The notes under the pieces were generated by a model. That model was not told the origin of the DNA, ran no database searches, and was given only the letters and a program-made list of their open reading frames with translations. The position numbers and the translations under genes are program-made. Shown piece by piece: positions 1 to 6,703 of a DNA stretch of 19,352 nucleotides. The stretch's first letter is position 1; every line of letters begins with the position of its first letter. Source of the stretch: an uncultured Coriobacteriaceae bacterium (GTDB lineage: Bacteria; Actinomycetota; Coriobacteriia; Coriobacteriales; QAMH01); the NCBI GenBank assembly GCA_900544245.1, contig UQUH01000033.1:1-19352 (forward strand). Reading direction: 5' to 3'.

Positions 1-725
1 GCCTGGAACAGACCTACGGCACGGGTGGTGTTCTGGCCGTAATTTCCGTCCACTGTCAGCAGAGGACGGCCGCTTATGCCGTTCAGATAGCTCTGCACAA
101 AGCGGACGTAATCGCCGGTGGAGCCTACGCGCAGCGGTACGCCGGGATACTGAGTGGTAACGTGCGTGGGGTTGCCCGCCTGCATGGCGTTATGCACGGA
201 GACGATCTTGTTCCAGGTATCCTTGCCCAGAATGCCGTCGGCGGAAAGGCTGAACTGGCGCTGGAAGCGGCGCACGGCGTTGGTCATATTGTTTCCGTAC
301 GCGCCGTCCACGGTCTGCGTGTTGATGCCGGTGTAGATGCGTGCAACTTCGTTCAGACGGCCCTGCATGTGGCGCACATCCTGGCTGCGGTCGCCCGGGC
401 GCAGGGGAATGCCGGGATAGGTGTCGGCGCTGCCGCCGATGGTGGCATTGTAATCGCTGACGATGGCGTTCCAGGTATCGTGGCCGATGACGCCATCCAT
501 CGAAAGACGGTTGATCACCTGATACTGCATCACGGTGCTGGCGGTGGCGGAGCCGTACCGTCCGTCCACGACCAGACGGTTGAGGGTGGGGTACTTGGCG
601 TCGCGCAGGCCGTTCAAATAGGTCTGCATCCGCGCGACTTCGCTGCCGGAGCTGCCGGGCCGCAAAGCGGTGCCGGGATAGACGGGATCGACTACGGCGA
701 GGACTGCATTATTATTTTCAAGCAT
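1..725 (-). CDS. Tandem peptidoglycan-binding domain protein (C-terminus off window)
   Basis: The reading frame starts at ATG 723-725 and stays open to the window edge, giving 241 codons. It encodes three tandem peptidoglycan-binding (PG_binding_1-like) units. Each begins with a Tyr-Pro-Gly motif: YPGTALRPG at residue 16, YPGIPLRPG at 103 and YPGVPLRVG at 193. Each unit carries the family pattern of a conserved VDG-x-YG turn, a central helix and, in the first two, a D(G)-I-x-G-x-DTWN end. The third is cut by the edge. Such domains usually target hydrolases to the cell wall, but no catalytic domain is visible and the N-terminus (MLENNNAVLAVVDPVYPG) has no signal peptide, so the role is open. 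A strong SD (AAGGAGGC) lies about 7 nt upstream. It is the second gene of a probable pair with folT. The repeat style is that of Clostridia, not of the actinobacterial genes that fill the rest of the window. Confidence 0.85.
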   Translation of the reverse strand, partial: MLENNNAVLAVVDPVYPGTALRPGSSGSEVARMQTYLNGLRDAKYPTLNRLVVDGRYGSATASTVMQYQVINRLSMDGVIGHDTWNAIVSDYNATIGGSADTYPGIPLRPGDRSQDVRHMQGRLNEVARIYTGINTQTVDGAYGNNMTNAVRRFQRQFSLSADGILGKDTWNKIVSVHNAMQAGNPTHVTTQYPGVPLRVGSTGDYVRFVQSYLNGISGRPLLTVDGNYGQNTTRAVGLFQ

Positions 726-793
726 AAAAATTGCCTCCTTCTGCCCCATGGTATGCGCGCGGCGTGCGCCGCGTGCGGGGGCGGAAAGGAGGC
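726..793 (-). promoter_or_regulatory. SD-containing hairpin with T run before the peptidoglycan-binding gene
   Basis: On the minus strand GCCTCCTT (786-793) begins just after the folT stop. It pairs perfectly with AAGGAGGC (733-740), which is the ribosome binding site of the next gene. CCCC/GGGG and a GC-rich inner palindrome (758-773) extend the stem. The 3' arm is followed by CAA and five T residues (726-730), then ATG. It can act either as an intrinsic terminator or as a translation-blocking hairpin. The pairing is seen directly; the regulatory role is inferred. Confidence 0.5.
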
Positions 794-802
794 TGTTTTG
801 CG

Positions 803-1372
803 TTACAGAGCTTTTTTGCGGTGCGTTTCCACAGCTTTCAGCAGAAAATACAGCAAAGCGGTGTCCAAAGGCAGCTTAACGGCATTTTTGATAAGCCGCA
901 TGCCGGAAATCACGAAAGCGTTGCCGTACATGATATTCAGCCACAGCGGCGTGAGCACCAGGTTGATGACGAGCACCGCGGACAGGCAGGCGCAGAACGT
1001 GCGCCACAGGGACACGGGTTTTTTGTACAGCCAGCAGCCGTATAAAAAGCCCAGCAGGAACTCGTTGAGCGTGAAGCCGGGAAAAAAGCCGCCGTTGGGC
1101 CGCAAAAAGTAGCCCGCCACGTCGGTGACGATGCCCATTAGCCCGGCCAGCCACGGGCCGTACAGGAACGCGCACGTTCCTGCGGCCAGAAAGGAAAAGC
1201 CGATCTCCAGAAACTGGCTGACCGCGATGGTAAACTGGTTGAGCACCAGGCTCAGCGCCGCCAGCATGGCGGCCCCGGCCAGACTGGCGGTGCGCCGCAC
1301 CTCGCGGGCGGCGTCGGACAGGCGGCGGGGAAAGCCGCGCAGGGAATCGAATGTGGATTGAAAAGCAGACAT
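803..1372 (-). CDS. folT: Folate-type ECF transporter S component (substrate-binding membrane subunit)
   Basis: This 189-residue integral membrane protein starts at ATG 1370-1372, preceded by AAGGAGG at 7 nt. A longer frame from 1429 exists but has no SD. The sequence matches the FolT family of ECF S components: a charged amphipathic N-terminus, then ALSLVLNQFTIAVSQFLEIG, a GPWLAGLMGIVTDVAGYFL helix, and the strongly conserved PNGGFFPGFTLNEFLLGFLYG segment. About five or six membrane helices are visible. S components bind a vitamin (folate in this subfamily) and hand it to a shared EcfT/EcfA1/EcfA2 energising module, which is not encoded here. The gene is followed by the peptidoglycan-binding gene after a hairpin. 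The family is common in Firmicutes, and together with its neighbour it makes this end of the window look clostridial. Substrate specificity is inferred from subfamily resemblance only. Confidence 0.85.
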   Translation of the reverse strand: MSAFQSTFDSLRGFPRRLSDAAREVRRTASLAGAAMLAALSLVLNQFTIAVSQFLEIGFSFLAAGTCAFLYGPWLAGLMGIVTDVAGYFLRPNGGFFPGFTLNEFLLGFLYGCWLYKKPVSLWRTFCACLSAVLVINLVLTPLWLNIMYGNAFVISGMRLIKNAVKLPLDTALLYFLLKAVETHRKKAL

Positions 1373-1620
1373 GAAAAAACCTCCTTTATTTTGGCGTTGC
1401 CGCATAAAGGAGGCAAAAGGCCCGCGCACAGCCGCACGGCGGCGCGCTTGCGCGCGGCTTCGGCGGCCTTGCGATACCGTTCGGCGTCGCGTTCCTGCCT
1501 CTCACGCTCCTTGGCGCGCCTCTTGGCGGCCTTCTCGCGCTCCTTGGCGCGCTTCTCCTTCTCGATGTCCGATTCGGGCTTCTTGCCTGAGCCACCTGCG
1601 GACGACTTGCGTTGCGTCAT
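1252..1620 (-). CDS. Lys/Arg/Glu-rich ORF, truncated at a putative sequence junction
   Basis: ATG 1618-1620 has a good SD (GGGAG, 6 nt upstream). The first ~61 residues are a highly charged helix (repeats such as KEKRAKEREKAAKRRAKERE, ending KAAEAARKRAA). From about 1437 the character changes abruptly to a Cys/Pro-rich stretch that reads through the folT leader and out of frame into folT, stopping at 1252. Only the part from 1620 to about 1438 is likely to be genuine coding sequence; the rest looks like chance read-through. It lies 93 nt after rnhB on the same strand. In many bacteria the next gene there is yraN, but nothing of the YraN nuclease fold is present, so the identity is unknown. 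It may be the N-terminus of a longer protein lost at a chimeric join. Confidence 0.4.
   Translation of the reverse strand: MTQRKSSAGGSGKKPESDIEKEKRAKEREKAAKRRAKERERQERDAERYRKAAEAARKRAAVRLCAGLLPPLCGNAKIKEVFSCLLFNPHSIPCAAFPAACPTPPARCGAPPVWPGPPCWRR
1374..1413 (-). promoter_or_regulatory. Terminator-like hairpin containing the folT ribosome binding site
   Basis: On the minus strand CCTCCTTTAT (1404-1413) pairs over 10 perfect base pairs with ATAAAGGAGG (1380-1389). The 14-nt loop holds a small GGC-AAC-GCC stem. Six T residues (1374-1379) follow at once and then C and the ATG. It has the full form of an intrinsic terminator, yet its 3' arm is the Shine-Dalgarno of folT. Folding would therefore stop transcription or hide the SD. 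THF riboswitches often precede folT genes, but I cannot recognise an aptamer upstream, where the sequence changes character. Confidence 0.55.
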
Positions 1621-1713
1621 CTATAACTCCCGTACGTTGCTTGCAAGTGTATTCGCTTCGCGTTCTGCGCACGACGAAGCATACGCATCGCATGCGCATG
1701 ACCTGTCATTCTA

Positions 1714-2331
1714 CTACAACAGGGATTGTTGCTCGGCGAGTATGTTGCCGAGAAAGCTCTGCCGATGGACCGGGCTTGCCCCGTGCTCCCTGAGGGCGGC
1801 GATATGCCCGGCAGATCCGTACCCCTTGTTGCTCTCGAAACCATAGGCGGGATGCTCATTGGCAAGATCGACCATCAGGTTGTCGCGAGTGACTTTGGCA
1901 ACGATGCTTGCCGCGGCAATGCAGGCAAGCTTTCCATCGCCCTTGACGACGCAGATCTCGCGCTCGTGCACGTGAACGGGATTGCCATCGATGAGTACGC
2001 CAGCGATATCTTCGACGTACCCGCGTTTGGCAAGGTCATGCTCGCATGCCGTAAGGGCTCGTTTCATCGCGACGCGCAAGCTTGCGGCCATGCCGCAGGC
2101 ATCGATTTCGTCAGGTTCAACACGTGCAATGCCCACACCAAGAGCCACTTCGTCAATCTGCTCTGCCAGCTCGGCACGACGCTTGGGCGAGAGCTTCTTG
2201 GAGTCATCGAGTCCGATGACTTGCGGATCGTCCGGCAGCGCCACGCAGGCAACCATGAGCGGACCGGCCAACGCTCCCCTGCCGACCTCATCGATGCCGA
2301 CGACGATGCCCTCGGGAACGATCTCGCGCAT
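1714..2331 (-). CDS. rnhB: Ribonuclease HII
   Basis: This 205-residue protein cleaves the RNA strand of RNA-DNA hybrids and removes single ribonucleotides misincorporated in DNA. The RNase HII signature DEVGRGALAGP begins at residue 14. The expected acidic active-site residues are visible: D14 and E15, D115 (LIDG) and D132 (KGD), followed by IAAASIVAKVTRD. The C-terminal HRQSF segment is also typical. The start is uncertain. ATG 2331 is the first standard start codon in frame, but the frame is open back through the rplS stop and the extra 23 codons read like a real family N-terminus (LTKKEREELRRVHTAELYSY). That part holds no ATG, GTG or TTG. The only SD-like GGAG before 2331 is 12 nt away and lies in a hairpin. 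The gene follows rplS closely and is probably cotranscribed and translationally coupled. Confidence 0.93.
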   Translation of the reverse strand: MREIVPEGIVVGIDEVGRGALAGPLMVACVALPDDPQVIGLDDSKKLSPKRRAELAEQIDEVALGVGIARVEPDEIDACGMAASLRVAMKRALTACEHDLAKRGYVEDIAGVLIDGNPVHVHEREICVVKGDGKLACIAAASIVAKVTRDNLMVDLANEHPAYGFESNKGYGSAGHIAALREHGASPVHRQSFLGNILAEQQSLL

Positions 2332-2340
2332 ATACGAATA

Positions 2341-2370
2341 GAGCTCCGCGGTATGTACCCTGCGGAGCTC
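2341..2370 (-). promoter_or_regulatory. Hairpin between rplS and rnhB
   Basis: A perfect 9-bp inverted repeat, GAGCTCCGC (2341-2349) and GCGGAGCTC (2362-2370), encloses a 12-nt loop that contains its own GGTA-TG-TACC. It starts 26 nt after the rplS stop and 9 nt before the rnhB ATG. On the minus strand the arm nearer the ATG holds GGAG, the only SD-like sequence for that start. No T run follows it on the minus strand, so a simple intrinsic terminator is unlikely; an mRNA processing or SD-masking element fits better. Function is inferred. Confidence 0.45.
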
Positions 2371-2396
2371 TTCGCGTTCTTTCTTTGTTAGGCCGA

Positions 2397-2738
2397 TTAG
2401 AAGCCCTTTTCGCGCAGACGAGCGGCCTTGCCGACCTTGTCGCGCAGGTAGTAGAGCTTGGCGCGACGCACGGCACCGTGACGCACGACCTCGATCTTCT
2501 CGATCTTGGGGGAATGCACGGGGAAGGTGCGCTCGACACCCACGCCGAAGGAGACCTTGCGAACCGTGAAGGTCTCGCGGTTGGAGGAGCCATGACGACG
2601 GATGACGTCACCCTCGAACACCTGGATGCGCTCGCGGTTGCCCTCTTTGATGCGGTAGTGAACCTTTACATGGGAGCCCGGGAAGAACTCGGGAATCTCC
2701 TTGATCTGCTGCTGCTCGATTGCGCGGATGTAGTCCAT
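2397..2738 (-). CDS. rplS: 50S ribosomal protein L19
   Basis: This 113-residue protein of the large ribosomal subunit lies at the interface with the 30S subunit. The family pattern is complete: MDYIRAIEQQQIKEIPEFFPGS, the DTV-type strand VKVHYRIKEGNRERIQVFEGDVI, the Ser-rich loop with ETFTVRKVSFGVGVERTFPVHSPKIEKIEV, and the basic end RRAKLYYLRDKVGKAARLREKGF. I chose ATG 2736-2738 because it matches the family N-terminus and has AAGGA 8 nt upstream; the frame extends to 2843 without homology. The usual rimM-trmD neighbours are absent: priA lies upstream on the same strand beyond a 231-nt gap with a possible terminator and a candidate promoter, and rnhB follows. Confidence 0.97.
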   Translation of the reverse strand: MDYIRAIEQQQIKEIPEFFPGSHVKVHYRIKEGNRERIQVFEGDVIRRHGSSNRETFTVRKVSFGVGVERTFPVHSPKIEKIEVVRHGAVRRAKLYYLRDKVGKAARLREKGF

Positions 2739-2814
2739 TGTCTGATCCTTTTCCTGTCGTGCCATTCGTTTCGCGTGCGGGCCTATCCCCACGGAGGAAA
2801 CGACGCGAAGAGAC

Positions 2815-2843
2815 AGGATACAGCAATGCGAAGTACGAGGCAA
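2815..2843 (-). promoter_or_regulatory. Candidate promoter for rplS-rnhB
   Basis: On the minus strand TTGCCT (2838-2843) and TATCCT (2815-2820) are exactly 17 nt apart, each 4 of 6 to the sigma-70 consensus. They lie 77 nt or more before the rplS start, leaving a leader of about 70 nt. This is a pattern match only. Confidence 0.35.
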
Positions 2844-2923
2844 TGATTTTTTGGCCTCTGCCTCACAATATACGTGCAGGCAAGTTACTTTGCTCCGACG
2901 GTCGCTTCCCGACAGCCCGCTTC

Positions 2924-2956
2924 AAAATGAGACAGTTGCCCTGAGACGTTGTCTCA
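2924..2956 (-). terminator. Possible weak terminator after priA
   Basis: Just after the priA stop the minus strand carries TGAGAC (2951-2956), GTCTCA (2942-2947) and a second GTCTCA (2928-2933) followed by TTTT. The first element can pair with either of the others. Pairing with the distal copy puts the T run directly after the stem, as in an intrinsic terminator. The stem is only 6 bp, so termination would be partial at best. Confidence 0.35.
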
Positions 2957-2969
2957 TCCCCCGTCTCGT

Positions 2970-5264
2970 CTAGAACAGATTGTCCGGGTCGACGTCGACG
3001 GCAACGCGCACGTCGGCGTTCGCCTTGCGCGCCTTCAGAACCGGATCGATGATGGCGGAAATGTCCGCGTCGACCGGGGCCTTGACGAGCGTATGCCAGC
3101 GGTACAGCCCGCGCAAGCGCGCAAGCAGGCATGGTGCGGGGCCAAGGACGTCCCATTCGCATCCGGCGGACACCATCGACGAGTTGACGGCAAGCGTCAC
3201 CTCGGTGATGACCTGACGCACCAGACGCTCGTCCCTACCCCAGACGAGGATGTTCGCGAGACGCGTGAAGGGCGGATAGCCAAGCTCCTCGCGCAACGGA
3301 AGCTCGCTTTCGAGGAAGCGCTCCCTATCATGCGCGGCTGCGGCACATATGGCCGGATGCTCGGGCCAGTAGGTCTGGACGATGACGTGTCCGGGCTTGT
3401 CGGCACGACCTGCCCGGCCGCTCACTTGCTCGAGCAACTGGAAGGTTCGCTCGGATGCGCGAAAATCGGGAAGCTTGAGCGTCGTATCGGCGTTGATGAC
3501 GCCGACGAGCGTCACGTCGGGGAAATCGAGCCCCTTCGCGATCATCTGGGTACCGAGCAAGATGCCGCCATGGGCCGAGGAGAACTCGTCGAGCAGGCGC
3601 TCGTGCGCACCCTTCCCCCGCGTGGTGTCGGCATCCATGCGAATGACGGGCATGTCGACGGGGACGACCTGGCGCAGCTCGGCCTCCACCCGCTCGGTAC
3701 CGGCACCGAACTTGCGCAGGTAGGGACTCCCGCATTGCGGGCAAACCGCGGGAAGTGGCTCGGAATGGTCGCAATGGTGGCAGACGAGCGTTCCCGCGCT
3801 CTCGTGAAAGGTGAGCGATGTCGAACAATGCGGGCATTCGGGCACGAAGCCGCATTCGCGGCAAAGCACGAAGGAGGCGAATCCACGCCGGTTGAGCAGC
3901 AAGACGGCCTTCTCGCCCCGTTCGTATACGTCATGCAGTGCCTCGACGAGCGCCTTGGAGAACATGGAGCGCGACCCGCCCCTGAACTCGGCGGCCATGT
4001 CGACTACCTGCACGTCGGGAAGGGTCTGGCCACCTGGCCGTTCGCCGAGCGTGACATGCTGCCACGCACGCTCGCCGCGAACGCCGCCCGCACATGACGC
4101 AAGCGTGTCGATGCCCGGCGTCGCCGAGCCCAACACGAGCGTCGCGCCGCGCATGCGCACCAGCTCGTAGGCGACGACACGGGCGTCGTAGCGCGGGGCG
4201 TTGTCCTGCTTGTAGGAGGAGTCGTGCTCCTCGTCGATGATGACGAGGCCGAGGTCATGCACGGGAGCGAAAAGCGCGCTGCGGGTTCCGACGACCACAT
4301 GCGCCTCGCCGTTGCGCACGAGGTCCCACTGGTCGAATCGCTCGCCGGCCGAAAGACGCGAATGCAACACGGCGACATCGTCGGAGAAACGCGCCCTGAA
4401 CCTGCCCACCGTCTGGGGCGTGAGGGCGATTTCGGGAACGAGGACGATGGCGGACTTCCCGGCGCTCAGCACATCGGCGATGGCACGCAGGTAGACCTCG
4501 GTCTTACCCGATCCCGTGATCCCATCGACCACGACGACGCTGGAAGGGGCGTCGCCCGCAAGCGCCGTCCCTATCGTCGCGAGGGCATCTCGCTGACCCG
4601 CCGTCAGGGTGGTGACGTCCGCGCACGCGTTCGCGCTTGCCGGCATCGCATCGCGCATGCGGCGGCGATGCTCGATGCGCATGACCCCACGTTTCTCGAG
4701 TGACTTGAGGGTGGCACTGACGCTTCCGAGCATGGCGGAGAGCTCGGCTGCGCGCATGGCACCACAGGAAAGCGCATCGAGGACGCGCTGCTGCTTGACG
4801 GCGTTTCTCGCCGGAACGAACGATGCCGCCGCAGCGGTGGGGATGACCCAGCGGTCATCGACGGGGCCGACGCCCGGAAAGACGATCTCCCAGGTGCCGT
4901 CCACGCGCTTGACCTTGGGCGACCCGCCCGGAGGGGTGAACAGGTGCAGGGCATCCGGCAGCGCGCAGAGGTACTCCCGGGAAATCCAGGTGGCGAGACG
5001 GGCCGCAACCTTGTCGAAGTACGGGTCCGAGAGGACGCCGAGCAGGGGCTTGAGCTTGCCGACGTCGCCCACGGCCTCTTCGCATCCGGCTTCGTCCATC
5101 TCCATGAGGTCAATGACATAGCCCACGACCGGGCGATTCGCGAAGTCGACGCTCACGGCGCAACCGACGTGCACGTCAGCCTCGAGCACAGAGGGGACAA
5201 GATAGTAGAAGGGACGGTCGAGCGCGCGCGCCGGTACGTCGACTATGACCGAGGCGACGAGCAT
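2970..5264 (-). CDS. priA: Primosomal protein N' (replication restart helicase PriA)
   Basis: This 764-residue superfamily 2 helicase recognises stalled forks and D-loops and reloads the replicative helicase. Visible in order are an N-terminal DNA-binding domain (about 1-110), a winged-helix-like region (about 150-200), Walker A GITGSGKTE (248-256), the DEEH box (344-347), GSATPG (379-384), a zinc-binding insertion with eight cysteines (468, 471, 477, 480, 495, 498, 508, 511), GTQMIAKGLDFPDV (571-584) and the motif VI segment QVSGRAGR (613-620). Length fits the family (about 730-800), and both the helicase residues and the metal ligands are intact, so ATPase activity is expected, unlike the helicase-dead PriA known from some other actinobacteria. 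The start ATG 5264 lies 7 nt after the metK stop with no clear SD, which suggests translational coupling. Confidence 0.96.
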   Translation of the reverse strand: MLVASVIVDVPARALDRPFYYLVPSVLEADVHVGCAVSVDFANRPVVGYVIDLMEMDEAGCEEAVGDVGKLKPLLGVLSDPYFDKVAARLATWISREYLCALPDALHLFTPPGGSPKVKRVDGTWEIVFPGVGPVDDRWVIPTAAAASFVPARNAVKQQRVLDALSCGAMRAAELSAMLGSVSATLKSLEKRGVMRIEHRRRMRDAMPASANACADVTTLTAGQRDALATIGTALAGDAPSSVVVVDGITGSGKTEVYLRAIADVLSAGKSAIVLVPEIALTPQTVGRFRARFSDDVAVLHSRLSAGERFDQWDLVRNGEAHVVVGTRSALFAPVHDLGLVIIDEEHDSSYKQDNAPRYDARVVAYELVRMRGATLVLGSATPGIDTLASCAGGVRGERAWQHVTLGERPGGQTLPDVQVVDMAAEFRGGSRSMFSKALVEALHDVYERGEKAVLLLNRRGFASFVLCRECGFVPECPHCSTSLTFHESAGTLVCHHCDHSEPLPAVCPQCGSPYLRKFGAGTERVEAELRQVVPVDMPVIRMDADTTRGKGAHERLLDEFSSAHGGILLGTQMIAKGLDFPDVTLVGVINADTTLKLPDFRASERTFQLLEQVSGRAGRADKPGHVIVQTYWPEHPAICAAAAHDRERFLESELPLREELGYPPFTRLANILVWGRDERLVRQVITEVTLAVNSSMVSAGCEWDVLGPAPCLLARLRGLYRWHTLVKAPVDADISAIIDPVLKARKANADVRVAVDVDPDNLF

Positions 5265-5271
5265 GCGCCGG

Positions 5272-6516
5272 CTAGCTCAGGCCGCAAGCGGCCCTGAGCT
5301 CGTCAACGCGGTTGGTCTGCTCCCAGGGAAACTCCGCACGGCCGAAATGCCCGTATGCCGCCGTCTTACGATAGATGGGACGCTGCAAGTCGAGGTCACG
5401 AAGGATGGCGCCAGGACGCAAGTCGAAGACCTCGTCGACCGCACGTTCGATGAGGTCGGCGTCAACGTGCTCGGTGCCGAAGGTCTCGACCATGAGGCTC
5501 AGGGGACGCGCCACGCCGATGGCGTAGGCCACCTGCACCTCGCATTTGTCGGCAAGGCCCGCCGCGACGACGTTCTTGGCCACCCAACGAGCGGCGTAGG
5601 CGCCACTGCGATCGACCTTCGTGGGGTCCTTGCCCGAAAACGCGCCGCCGCCATGACGGCCCATGCCACCATAGGTGTCGACGATGATCTTGCGTCCGGT
5701 GAGACCGGCGTCGCCCATGGGGCCGCCGATGACGAAACGTCCCGTGGGATTCACGTAGATCTCGGCATCCTCGCACGCGATGCCCTCCTCGTCGAACACG
5801 GGTTTGATGACATGCTCGACCATGTCGGCATAGATCTGTCTCTGCTCGACATCATCGGAATGCTGTGTCGAGATGAGTATCTTCTCGACGGCGACAGGCT
5901 TGTCATCGACATAGCGTACCGACACCTGCGTCTTGCCGTCCGGTCGCAGGTATTCGAGCGTGCCATCCTTGCGCACCTTGGTGAGACGCTCGGACAGGCG
6001 ATGCGCGAGATAGATTGGCATGGGCATGAGCTGGGAGGTCTCGTTGCAGGCAAACCCGAACATCATGCCCTGGTCGCCGGCGCCGAAGACGTCGAGCTCG
6101 TCCGCGCCGTCTTCCTTGAACTCGGAACTCGCATCGACGCCCTGGGCGATGTCGGGGCTCTGCTCGTGTATCGCGTTGACGACGCCGCAGGTGTTGCCGT
6201 CAAAGCCGAACTTGGCGCGCGTGTAGCCGATCTCGCGAATGGTCTCGCGCACAATCTGGTCGACGTCGATGTAGGCCTGCGTGCGAATCTCGCCCGTGAC
6301 CATGACCAGACCCGTGCTCGTCACGGTCTCGCAGGCAACGCGGGCGTTCTTGGGATCGGCGGGCATGCCGTTGGGGGCAACGTAACCCGCCTCGGCGAGC
6401 TGGATTTCCTTGGCGAGAACCGCATCGAGGATGGCATCGGAGATCTGGTCGCAGATCTTGTCAGGATGTCCCTCGGTCACGGATTCCGAAGTGAATAGAT
6501 ACGATTTCTTGCTCAT
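5272..6516 (-). CDS. metK: S-adenosylmethionine synthase
   Basis: This cytosolic enzyme makes S-adenosylmethionine from methionine and ATP, the main methyl donor of the cell. The 414-residue product shows the N-terminal SESVTEGHPDKICDQ (GHPDK at 16-20), the first family signature with GAGDQG (145-150), and the second signature GGGAFSGKDPTKVDRS (about 290-305). Length is a little above the usual 380-400 because of small insertions, for example after the EIQLAEAGYVAPNGMPADPK region. The start is ATG 6514-6516, with AGGAG 9 nt upstream; an in-frame TTG at 6525 lies between SD and ATG and is less likely. priA follows 7 nt downstream. The gene is divergent from ruvC across a 187-nt gap in which I see no SAM riboswitch. 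Confidence 0.97.
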   Translation of the reverse strand: MSKKSYLFTSESVTEGHPDKICDQISDAILDAVLAKEIQLAEAGYVAPNGMPADPKNARVACETVTSTGLVMVTGEIRTQAYIDVDQIVRETIREIGYTRAKFGFDGNTCGVVNAIHEQSPDIAQGVDASSEFKEDGADELDVFGAGDQGMMFGFACNETSQLMPMPIYLAHRLSERLTKVRKDGTLEYLRPDGKTQVSVRYVDDKPVAVEKILISTQHSDDVEQRQIYADMVEHVIKPVFDEEGIACEDAEIYVNPTGRFVIGGPMGDAGLTGRKIIVDTYGGMGRHGGGAFSGKDPTKVDRSGAYAARWVAKNVVAAGLADKCEVQVAYAIGVARPLSLMVETFGTEHVDADLIERAVDEVFDLRPGAILRDLDLQRPIYRKTAAYGHFGRAEFPWEQTNRVDELRAACGLS

Positions 6517-6560
6517 TGCCAGCAACTCCTATTTGCACGGCCGCGCACGGCCAAAACATA

Positions 6561-6590
6561 TACGCGACAGGTTATCACAACGTCATACCA
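6561..6590 (-). promoter_or_regulatory. Candidate metK promoter
   Basis: On the minus strand an ATGACG hexamer and a TATATG hexamer, each 4 of 6 to consensus, are about 18 nt apart, roughly 45-75 nt before the metK ATG. Weak pattern match only. Confidence 0.25.
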
Positions 6591-6639
6591 GAACGGATAA
6601 TGCCACCGAGTTGAAATACTCCGCCTGACGAGCATTCGC

Positions 6640-6668
6640 TTGCATGTCTCGGACCGAACGGGTATTCT
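6640..6668 (+). promoter_or_regulatory. Candidate promoter of ruvCAB
   Basis: TTGCAT (6640-6645) and TATTCT (6663-6668) are 17 nt apart. The -35 matches 3 of 6 and the -10 matches 4 of 6. Transcription would start near 6675, inside the candidate LexA box and about 30 nt before the ruvC ATG. Confidence 0.4.
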
Positions 6669-6672
6669 ATTC

Positions 6673-6688
6673 TCGAACATTTGTTTGT
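6673..6688 (+). promoter_or_regulatory. Candidate LexA (SOS) box before ruvC
   Basis: TCGAACATTTGTTTGT matches the LexA operator of Actinobacteria and Firmicutes (TCGAAC-N4-GTTCGA): the left half-site is perfect and the right half-site has 4 of 6. It sits right after the -10 hexamer, where LexA would block RNA polymerase. ruv genes belong to the SOS regulon in many bacteria. Confidence 0.6.
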
Positions 6689-6703
6689 GTCAAAGGAATG
6701 CAG

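Noticed and set aside
162..1112. Long plus-strand frame of 316 codons opposite folT and the peptidoglycan-binding gene
   Set aside because: It lies antisense to two recognisable genes, has low-complexity Ala/Gly/Val/Asp composition and no family pattern; a shadow of GC-rich coding sequence.
1414..1500. THF riboswitch aptamer upstream of folT
   Set aside because: The expected conserved junction and pseudoknot sequences are not recognisable; only the SD hairpin is. The upstream part may have been lost at the junction.
1678..1702. GCATACGCATCGCATGCGCATG palindrome-like run after rnhB
   Set aside because: Imperfect alternating GCATGC repeats without a T run; probably chance, and not convincing as terminator or operator.
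2949..4097. Plus-strand frame of 382 codons opposite priA
   Set aside because: Antisense to intact PriA motifs and without its own SD or recognisable domain.
5245..6498. Plus-strand frame of 417 codons opposite metK
   Set aside because: Mirrors metK almost exactly; MetK signatures on the other strand are complete.
6517..6703. SAM riboswitch in the metK leader
   Set aside because: No SAM-I/II/III-like core could be seen; the leader is short and shared with divergent ruvC.
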